5,861 bases of DNA, from assembly GCA_018432565.1 (NCBI GenBank), contig JAHDSS010000512.1, forward strand, positions 1-5,861. Reading direction: 5' to 3'. A program made the position numbers and the translations under genes. A model generated the notes under the pieces. That model was not told the origin of the DNA and made no database searches. It was given only the letters and a program-made list of their open reading frames with translations. This document shows, one piece after another, positions 1-4,313 of this stretch (within the stretch, counting starts at the first letter, position 1; every line of letters starts with the position of its first letter). Source of the DNA: Kiritimatiellia bacterium (GTDB taxonomy: Bacteria > Verrucomicrobiota > Kiritimatiellia > CAIQIC01 > Lenti-01).

Positions 1-100
1 CCTGGTGGAAAAGGGCGAGCTGGTCCGCATCGACGAAAAGGCGGTGTTCCACCAGGCGAACGGCCTGGCGGCGGACCTGCTGAAAAAGGCCGGCCGCTAG
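1..100 (+). CDS. C-terminal fragment of an unidentified protein
   Basis: The frame starting at base 2 is open from the window edge to a TAG at 98-100 and gives 32 residues, including LVEKGELVRIDEKAVFHQ and ending in KKAGR. Gene-like codon use and a same-strand gene 33 bases downstream suggest this is the true end of a gene that begins outside the window. The pattern of leucine, turn, two short strands and a helix resembles the wing of a winged-helix domain. It faintly recalls the winged-helix repeats at the C-terminus of the selenocysteine elongation factor SelB, but that is a guess from a very short piece, so I assign no function. The stop codon sits in the loop and first stem base of a GC-rich palindrome. 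Confidence 0.72.
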   Translation, partial: LVEKGELVRIDEKAVFHQANGLAADLLKKAGR

Positions 101-105
101 GCCGG
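90..105 (+). other. GC hairpin spanning a stop codon
   Basis: CCGGCC at 90-95 pairs with GGCCGG at 100-105 around the loop GCTA, so the stem and loop contain the TAG stop of the upstream gene. No T-run follows on the plus strand, so it is not a standard intrinsic terminator. It may slow ribosomes or mark an RNA end, or it may simply reflect frequent CCGG words in GC-rich DNA. Confidence 0.4.
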
Positions 106-122
106 ACGGCTCGGAACCGGCC

Positions 123-127
123 GGGAG
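123..127 (+). promoter_or_regulatory. Ribosome binding site of the 337-residue gene
   Basis: GGGAG lies six bases upstream of the ATG at 134 and is the only recognisable Shine-Dalgarno-like sequence among the three complete genes here. It supports choosing 134 over the internal ATG at 179. Confidence 0.5.
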
Positions 128-133
128 TCGCGA

Positions 134-1147
134 ATGAACCAGTTGCGCAAGGCGGCGGCCCGCGAACGGCGGGTGCCCATGTTCTGGTGGTGCGGCATGG
201 CGCTGGCCATGGGGGGGGGGCTGTATATCCTGATACGCCCGCATTCGCCGACTGCGGCGACGGTGATGGTGATTCTGCTGGCCGGGGCGTGGGCGGCGCC
301 GGTGCTGGCGCTGGTCTCGCTGATGGCTCCGCGGCGGGCGTCATCGCCGCCGCCCGCGCCGGGGCAGGGGGGCTATGCCGACTGGCGGCGCCAGGCCCGG
401 CTGCTGGGGCGGGTGCTGCTGTACTACGGGGACATTCCCGAACTGCCTTCGGACATTCGCGAGCGGTTGCGCGGCGCGCGGGAGGACCTGCGCGACACCC
501 TGCGCGCGCATCCGCTGCGCGACGACCTGGAACGGGTCTGCGGGCGGATCCGGACGGAGACCCTGCCGGCGGTGAAAGAATGGCTGTGGCGGGAGTTCGG
601 GCCGCGCATCCGCGAAGCGGTCCGCGAGACCGAACGGCAGATGGAGGCCTGCGCGGACGACAACGAACGCCTGCGGCTCCTGCAGGAGGCGGTGGAAAAC
701 GCCGCGGCCCAGATGACCCGCTATGTGATGCCGCGAATGCTGGAGCGCGAGCGCCTGGTTTGCGCCCATGACTGCACCTGGCTGGCGGCGGTGGCCGTGG
801 CCCGCGAGGGGCGGCGCATCCCCCCGATGGAGCTGGCCGCGATGTTTGTCGTGGTCTGGAGCGATTTTTCCGAGCCCTGGCAGCCGGCCGACGTGATCCA
901 GCGCGTGTTCCGCCGCGAACTGGGGGAGGCGGGCGGAGAAACGGCCGCCGCGGAAGATGCGGCCGCGGAGCCGGTGGACGGCGGAATCGTGATCCGCAAC
1001 GGCAAGCGCTACCGCCGGGTGCGGGTGCGGAGCCGGTCGTCCCGGCGTCACCACCGGCGGCACCTCGGGCCGTCGGTGTTCGACATTCTGCTTTCCTTTG
1101 GCCAGTGGGTGCGCTATTCCGTTCGCTCCTGGCTGCTGACCCGGTAG
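134..1147 (+). CDS. Two-helix membrane protein with basic C-terminal tail, function unknown
   Basis: I do not recognise this 337-residue protein. Two hydrophobic helices lie near residues 16-34 and 42-64, followed by a Pro/Ala/Ser-rich linker (66-78). A long, charged, mostly helical region (80-210) is rich in Arg and Glu, consistent with coiled coil or helical bundle. A more hydrophobic patch lies at 212-260, then an acidic Ala/Glu stretch (264-280). A strongly basic segment with KRYRR and RRHHRRH (291-310) precedes a final helix with LLSFGQWVRY that could lie on the membrane. The bulk of the protein is probably cytoplasmic, anchored by the N-terminal hairpin; this is inference. The ATG is preceded by GGGAG at 123-127, six bases upstream, which supports this start. 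Codons 26-29 form a run of ten G. The basic tail could bind nucleic acid or acidic lipid, but no named domain supports that. The gene lies between a gene fragment and glgX on the same strand. Confidence 0.85.
   Translation: MNQLRKAAARERRVPMFWWCGMALAMGGGLYILIRPHSPTAATVMVILLAGAWAAPVLALVSLMAPRRASSPPPAPGQGGYADWRRQARLLGRVLLYYGDIPELPSDIRERLRGAREDLRDTLRAHPLRDDLERVCGRIRTETLPAVKEWLWREFGPRIREAVRETERQMEACADDNERLRLLQEAVENAAAQMTRYVMPRMLERERLVCAHDCTWLAAVAVAREGRRIPPMELAAMFVVVWSDFSEPWQPADVIQRVFRRELGEAGGETAAAEDAAAEPVDGGIVIRNGKRYRRVRVRSRSSRRHHRRHLGPSVFDILLSFGQWVRYSVRSWLLTR
211..220 (+). repeat. Run of ten G inside a coding region
   Basis: Ten consecutive G begin with the last base of codon Met26 and cover Gly27-Gly29 of the 337-residue membrane protein, in the middle of its first hydrophobic helix. 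At this length the reading frame is intact. Gain or loss of one G would shift the frame near residue 30 and destroy the protein. Runs of this length are prone to slippage and to sequencing error. Confidence 0.9.
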
Positions 1148-1168
1148 GCCGGATGAGTCATTCCGGCC
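1147..1168 (+). other. GC hairpin at the end of the 337-residue gene
   Basis: GGCCGGA (1147-1153) and TCCGGCC (1162-1168) form a perfect 7-base-pair stem around an 8-base loop, TGAGTCAT. The stem starts at the last base of the TAG stop. The loop can zip further as ATGA/TCAT if one T bulges. No T-run follows, so it is at best a non-canonical terminator or a processing or stabilising structure between this gene and glgX. Confidence 0.5.
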
Positions 1169-1205
1169 GGCCCCGGCGGTCCTCAACCCCCAACCCGATT
1201 GAACC

Positions 1206-3293
1206 ATGAAAAAGAAGGAACATGTGATCCCCGGTGTCCCGGTCCCCGTGCCGTACGGCGCGCACGTGGTGGACCAGGGCGTGCATTTCAGCCTGTTCAG
1301 CCGCCATGCCACGCGCGTGTGGCTGATGCTGTTCCAGCATGCCGACGACGAAACGCCCGCGGAGGAATACGAGCTGCTTCCGGAGCGCAACCGGCTGGGC
1401 GACCTGTGGCATCTGCACGTGCCGACGGCGCATCCCGGACAGTATTATGTGTACCGCGCGGACGGCCCGCGGAGCGGGCCGGAGGGCCATGCTTTCGACC
1501 CGGAGCAATGGCTGCTGGATCCGTATGCGCTGGCGGTGACGGGTCAGAAAAACTGGGGCGACCGCGAAGGAATCGTGCCGGGCCGCCCCGTCCGCAACGG
1601 ACGCTGGTTTCCCAAGGGCATCATCCTGAAGGAAGACGGCTTTGACTGGTCGGGCGACCGCACGCTGCGGGTGCCGCTGAACGAATCCGTGATCTACGAG
1701 GCCAGCGTGCGGGGCTACACCGCCCATGCCAGCGCGGGGACGGAGCATCCGGGCACCTACCGGGCGCTGATCGAAAAGATCCCGCATCTGCAGGAACTGG
1801 GCGTCACGACGCTGGAACTGCTGCCCGCGCAGGAGTTCAACGAGATGGAACTGCTGTGGGAGGACGGCCCGCGGCGGAACCTGCGGAACTTCTGGGGCTA
1901 CAGCACGCTGGCGTTCTTCGCGCCCAACGGCCGTTTCGCCTGCGCCAACCAGCGCGGCGAGCAGGTACGCGAGTTCAAGGAGATGGTGCTGGCCATGCAC
2001 CGGGCGGGCATCGAGGTCATCCTGGACGTGGTGTTCAACCACACGGCGGAGGGGGGGATGGGCGGCCAGACCTATTCGTTCCGCGGCCTCGACAACGCCA
2101 TTTACTACATGCTGGAAGACGACGGGAAGGCCTACAAGAACTTCACCGGCTGCGGCAACACCGTCAACGGCAACCATCCGGTGGTGCGCGACTTCATCCT
2201 GCACTGCCTGCGCTACTGGGTGCTGCACATGCGGGTGGACGGCTTCCGTTTCGATCTCGCCACGATCCTCGCCCGCGGACGCAACGGCGACCTGCTGGCC
2301 AATCCGCCGGTCATCGAGCAGATCGCCGAGGATCCCGTGCTGCGCGGGGTCAAGATCATCGCCGAGGCCTGGGATGCCGCCGGCGCCTATCAGGTGGGCT
2401 CCTTTCCCAGCGAGCGCTGGAGCGAATGGAACGGCCGCTACCGCGACGACATCCGCGACTTCTGGCGCGGCGGTTCGACGCTGAGCACGTTCGCCACGCG
2501 CCTGTGCGGGAGCCCGGACCTCTACGACCGGCCCGGCCAGGCCCCCCACAAGAGCGTCAACTACATCGCCAGCCACGACGGCTTCACGCTGGCGGACATC
2601 GTCAGCTACAACGAGAAGCACAACCTGGCCAATTGCGAAGACAACCGCGACGGCGACAACCACAACCACTCGGACAACGGCGGACACGAAGGGCCGACCG
2701 ACGATCCGGCCATCCGGGCGAAACGCCTGCGCCGCCAGAAGAACCTGCTGGCGACGCTGTTCCTGTCGCAGGGCGTGCCCATGCTGCTGGGCGGCGACGA
2801 ATTCGGCCGGACCCAGCAGGGCAACAACAACGCCTACTGCCAGGACAATGAGCTCTCCTGGGTGGACTGGAGCCTGCTGCGGCGTCACCGCGAGCTGTAC
2901 GATTTCACCCGCCGGGCCATTGCTTTCCGCCAGGCCCATCCCGCCCTGTGGCGGACGGCATTCTTCCGCGGCGAGGCCCCGGACGGCGGCCTGCCCGACA
3001 TCCGCTGGTACGGGCCGGCCGGCGGTCCGCCCGACTGGGAGCAGGGCGTTGCGCTGGCCTGTCGTTTGGACGGCCGCCGCGACCGCATCGGCGGGGACCG
3101 GGACGACGACGACCTGTTCATCCTGTTCAACCGAGGCGACAAGCCCCAGGCGTTCGACCTGCCGCCCAATGAAGACGGCCGGCCGTGGAAGCTGGCGTTC
3201 AGCACTCAGGACCTGCCGCCGGTGTTCAGCCGGGCCGGCGGTGTCCTGACCGTGGACGCCCAGAGCGTGACGGTTCTGATTCACGGCCGCTGA
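1206..3293 (+). CDS. glgX: Glycogen debranching enzyme (GlgX-type, GH13)
   Basis: This enzyme hydrolyses alpha-1,6 branch points of glycogen or limit dextrins in the cytoplasm. The 695 residues match the usual GlgX/isoamylase size. A CBM48-like N-terminal beta domain (about 12-110) includes GVHFSLFSRHATRVWL and the YVYR-DGP-G-FDP-LLDPYA pattern. The GH13 barrel follows with all four signature regions: I, DVVFNH (274-279); II, GFRFDLA with nucleophile Asp350; III, IIAEAWD with acid/base Glu387; IV, ASHDG with stabiliser Asp458. NFWGY (228-232) and the SYNEKHN...DGDNHNHSDN and LLGGDEFGRTQQGNNNAYCQDN blocks (about 467-547) are typical of GlgX and TreX. A small C-terminal beta domain contains an Asp-rich turn (631-636) that looks like a loop insertion. 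The ATG at 1206 starts the conserved fold directly, but I see no Shine-Dalgarno sequence before it. It lies 58 bases after the upstream gene. Subfamily 11 is likely; a plain isoamylase is the alternative. Confidence 0.96.
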   Translation: MKKKEHVIPGVPVPVPYGAHVVDQGVHFSLFSRHATRVWLMLFQHADDETPAEEYELLPERNRLGDLWHLHVPTAHPGQYYVYRADGPRSGPEGHAFDPEQWLLDPYALAVTGQKNWGDREGIVPGRPVRNGRWFPKGIILKEDGFDWSGDRTLRVPLNESVIYEASVRGYTAHASAGTEHPGTYRALIEKIPHLQELGVTTLELLPAQEFNEMELLWEDGPRRNLRNFWGYSTLAFFAPNGRFACANQRGEQVREFKEMVLAMHRAGIEVILDVVFNHTAEGGMGGQTYSFRGLDNAIYYMLEDDGKAYKNFTGCGNTVNGNHPVVRDFILHCLRYWVLHMRVDGFRFDLATILARGRNGDLLANPPVIEQIAEDPVLRGVKIIAEAWDAAGAYQVGSFPSERWSEWNGRYRDDIRDFWRGGSTLSTFATRLCGSPDLYDRPGQAPHKSVNYIASHDGFTLADIVSYNEKHNLANCEDNRDGDNHNHSDNGGHEGPTDDPAIRAKRLRRQKNLLATLFLSQGVPMLLGGDEFGRTQQGNNNAYCQDNELSWVDWSLLRRHRELYDFTRRAIAFRQAHPALWRTAFFRGEAPDGGLPDIRWYGPAGGPPDWEQGVALACRLDGRRDRIGGDRDDDDLFILFNRGDKPQAFDLPPNEDGRPWKLAFSTQDLPPVFSRAGGVLTVDAQSVTVLIHGR

Positions 3294-3302
3294 GTGGATG
3301 CT

Positions 3303-3317
3303 GCGCCCGCCGGGCGC
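3303..3317 (+). terminator. GC hairpin just after glgX (possible terminator)
   Basis: GCGCCC (3303-3308) pairs with GGGCGC (3312-3317) around a three-base loop, ten bases after the glgX stop. The bases after it (GGCGGATCGGGGG) contain no T-run, so it lacks the second half of a standard intrinsic terminator. Its place at the 3' end of glgX is the main support. Confidence 0.35.
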
Positions 3318-3354
3318 GGCGGATCGGGGGCGAACAGCCCAACAGCCGGTTTCT

Positions 3355-3381
3355 CGCCAAGGTCGCGAAGACCGCCAAGAG
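3355..3381 (+). repeat. 9-base-period array, CGCCAAG/CGCGAAG type
   Basis: Three consecutive 9-base units, CGCCAAGGT, CGCGAAGAC and CGCCAAGAG, share the core CGCSAAG. The array lies about 60 bases after glgX. Confidence 0.7.
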
Positions 3382-3390
3382 GGGGGGCGA

Positions 3391-3438
3391 CTTTGGAGTG
3401 CGGCGGCAAGCGAAGCGCGACGCCGCTTTGGATCGGGA
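3391..3438 (+). repeat. Palindromic repeat type A, copy 1
   Basis: The 48-base unit begins CTTTGGAGTGCGGCGGCAAG and ends CGCCGCTTTGGATCGGGA. GCGGCG and CGCCGC form the stem, and the loop contains a smaller GCG-AA-GC palindrome. Translated on the plus strand it reads LECGGKRSATPLW. A second, shorter copy lies at 3680-3718. Confidence 0.85.
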
Positions 3439-3463
3439 ACGGGACAGCCGGAACAGCCGAGCT

Positions 3464-3490
3464 ACGGATTTCACGGATGGCACGGATTCG
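3464..3490 (+). repeat. 9-base-period array, ACGGAT type
   Basis: Three direct 9-base units, ACGGATTTC, ACGGATGGC and ACGGATTCG. It has the same period and nearly the same word as the ACGAAT array at 3732-3758. Confidence 0.8.
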
Positions 3491-3500
3491 GAATGGGATC

Positions 3501-3564
3501 GGGACAGCCAAAGCGGTGCGGCGGCCATTGGCCTTGTCACCGCAGTCCAAAGGGAACAGCCGGG
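3501..3564 (-). repeat. Palindromic repeat type B, copy 1
   Basis: This 64-base unit runs from GGGACAGCCAAAGCGGTG to AGGGAACAGCCGGG and differs from copy 2 at 4215-4278 at only two positions. Read on the minus strand, it has an outer stem GCGGTG/CACCGC and an inner GGCC/GGCC stem around AAT. It translates as LDCGDKANGRRTALAVP. Orientation is given on the minus strand so that it matches type A. Confidence 0.87.
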
Positions 3565-3584
3565 ACGGGAGGGGGAGAGCAAAC

Positions 3585-3611
3585 TACGAAAGTCGCCAAA
3601 AGCGCGAAAAA
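3585..3611 (+). repeat. 9-base-period array, degenerate CGCCAAA/CGCGAAA type
   Basis: Units TACGAAAGT, CGCCAAAAG and CGCGAAAAA form a degenerate array of the same kind as 3355-3381. Confidence 0.55.
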
Positions 3612-3679
3612 CCGCGATCGGAGAGAATCGGCGATTTTCCGGAGGGGCAAGCTCCGTCTTGCCCGGTTTTATGGATTGG

Positions 3680-3718
3680 CTTTGGAGTGCGGCGGCAAGA
3701 CGCCGCTTTGGATCGGGA
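3680..3718 (+). repeat. Palindromic repeat type A, copy 2 (shortened loop)
   Basis: It is identical to copy 1 at 3391-3438 except that nine bases (CGAAGCGCG) are missing from the loop. Both stem arms, GCGGCG and CGCCGC, and the flanking CTTTGG words are kept. Losing only loop sequence fits an element maintained as a hairpin. Confidence 0.85.
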
Positions 3719-3731
3719 TTCAGCAGCAACT

Positions 3732-3758
3732 ACGAATTACACGAATCACACGAATCCC
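3732..3758 (+). repeat. 9-base-period array, ACGAAT type
   Basis: Three direct units, ACGAATTAC, ACGAATCAC and ACGAATCCC, lie 14 bases after type A copy 2. Confidence 0.8.
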
Positions 3759-3813
3759 GACCTCTTGGAGAGTCGGGACGGATGGGGGCGGAGAAGGAGG
3801 GGGGCGATTTCAC

Positions 3814-3833
3814 CACAGAGAGCCACAGCGCGG
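3814..3833 (+). repeat. 10-base-period CACAG repeat, two units
   Basis: Units CACAGAGAGC and CACAGCGCGG repeat every ten bases. The family reappears in opposite orientation at 4047-4076. Confidence 0.55.
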
Positions 3834-3893
3834 CAAAGCCGCAACCAAATTAATCAGAACTCATGAACTCATGAAAATGGAGAGGGGGATAAG

Positions 3894-3919
3894 CAGGAAA
3901 ACAGGAAACGCAGGAAAAC
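3894..3919 (+). repeat. CAGGAAA short direct repeats
   Basis: Three units (CAGGAAAA, CAGGAAACG, CAGGAAAAC) run in tandem in the low-GC core of the island. A pair of ACTCATGA words lies just upstream at 3859-3874. Confidence 0.6.
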
Positions 3920-4046
3920 AAGACAGGCTAAGAGGAATCCCGGAAATGAATTAGGTCGAAAAACGTGCACAAAAAAGACGAAGTGGCCAGATAGTAGTAT
4001 AGAGGGGCACGGAGGAAATCCGGGAAAATTCATGTTTCGGCTGTTT

Positions 4047-4076
4047 CTCTGTGAGCCTCTGTGTCCCTCTGTGGTG
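4047..4076 (-). repeat. 10-base-period CTCTGTG array, three units
   Basis: Units CTCTGTGAGC, CTCTGTGTCC and CTCTGTGGTG repeat every ten bases. On the minus strand this reads as CACAGAG units beginning TCACCACAGAG, the same as the start of the plus-strand copy at 3810. Confidence 0.8.
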
Positions 4077-4088
4077 ACAGGTCCCCGG

Positions 4089-4099
4089 CTTTGGATCGG
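4089..4099 (+). repeat. Remnant of the right end of a type A repeat
   Basis: CTTTGGATCGG matches the right end of the type A palindromes (3426-3436 and 3706-3716), but no left arm precedes it. It looks like a truncated copy next to the CTCTGTG array. Confidence 0.45.
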
Positions 4100-4111
4100 A
4101 ACAACCCGCCT

Positions 4112-4193
4112 CACGCCAAGCCGCGAAGGCGCGGAGGGGGGCCAGCGTTTCCATTTGGAAATATTACTTGGCGTTCTTGGCGCCTTTGCGTGA
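4112..4193. repeat. Inverted pair of CGCCAAG-type arrays
   Basis: CACGCCAAGCCGCGAAGGCG starts at 4112 on the plus strand. At 4168-4193 the same kind of array appears inverted as three 9-base units (CTTGGCGTT, CTTGGCGCC, TTTGCGTGA). The two halves could fold together imperfectly around a short A/T-richer middle containing ATTTGGAAATATT. Confidence 0.6.
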
Positions 4194-4214
4194 GAAACAC
4201 CCGGGATCGGAATT

Positions 4215-4278
4215 GGGACAGCCAAAGCGGTGCCGCGGCCGTTGGCCTTGTCACCGCAGTCCAAAGGGAACAGCCGGG
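4215..4278 (-). repeat. Palindromic repeat type B, copy 2
   Basis: It matches copy 1 at 3501-3564 at 62 of 64 positions. The outer stem GCGGTG/CACCGC and inner GGCC/GGCC stem (loop AAC on the minus strand) are intact, and one of the two differences lies in that inner loop. It lies 35 bases beyond the 3' end of the FHA gene, so it would be transcribed into that message unless termination comes first. Confidence 0.87.
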
Positions 4279-4313
4279 CTGCAGACCAGTCACGCGGGCG
4301 GCTCCTCCCGGCG

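Larger units (their letters stand above)
3810..4077. repeat. Segment bounded by 19-base inverted repeats (MITE-like candidate)
   Basis: TCACCACAGAGAGCCACAG at 3810-3828 matches the reverse complement of 4059-4077 at 17 of 19 positions, including a perfect outermost 11 bases. The enclosed sequence is markedly lower in GC than the rest of the window and encodes nothing recognisable. This resembles a small non-autonomous element, but I see no target-site duplication beside the ends. Chance pairing of two oppositely oriented CACAGAG arrays is a serious alternative. Confidence 0.4.
3294..4313. repeat. Intergenic repeat island, about 1 kb, no convincing gene
   Basis: This gap between convergent genes is a mosaic of short repeat families: two kinds of large palindrome, 9-base-period triplet arrays, 10-base-period CACAGAG/CTCTGTG arrays, CAGGAAA repeats, and recurring GGATCGGGA and GGAACAGCCGGG words. 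Frames on both strands stay open for 200 codons or so, but their translations are low-complexity readings of the repeats (for example FTDGTDS and NYTNHTNP) and I reject them as genes. The centre is distinctly lower in GC: by my count 80 of 180 bases between 3841 and 4020 are G or C. No transposase, integrase or RNA gene is visible. Confidence 0.85.

Noticed and set aside
341..1390. A 349-codon minus-strand frame across the 337-residue gene and the start of glgX
   Set aside because: Its Pro/Arg/His-rich composition is typical of antisense readings in GC-rich DNA, and it crosses two better-supported genes.
1158..3284. A 708-codon open frame on the minus strand opposite glgX
   Set aside because: It mirrors a gene with all catalytic motifs intact. 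The translation is rich in Val, Ala, Arg and Gln, has no recognisable domain, and is explained by strong third-position GC in glgX.
4271..4310. Terminator for the FHA gene in CAGCCGGGCTG or CGGG/CCCG
   Set aside because: The stems are only four or five base pairs and no T-run follows on the minus strand.
3294..4313. CRISPR array
   Set aside because: Repeat units are short, mixed and directly tandem, with no regular unique spacers and no cas gene.
3294..4313. Insertion sequence or degraded transposase
   Set aside because: No frame shows transposase motifs; the inverted repeats present fit at most a non-autonomous element.
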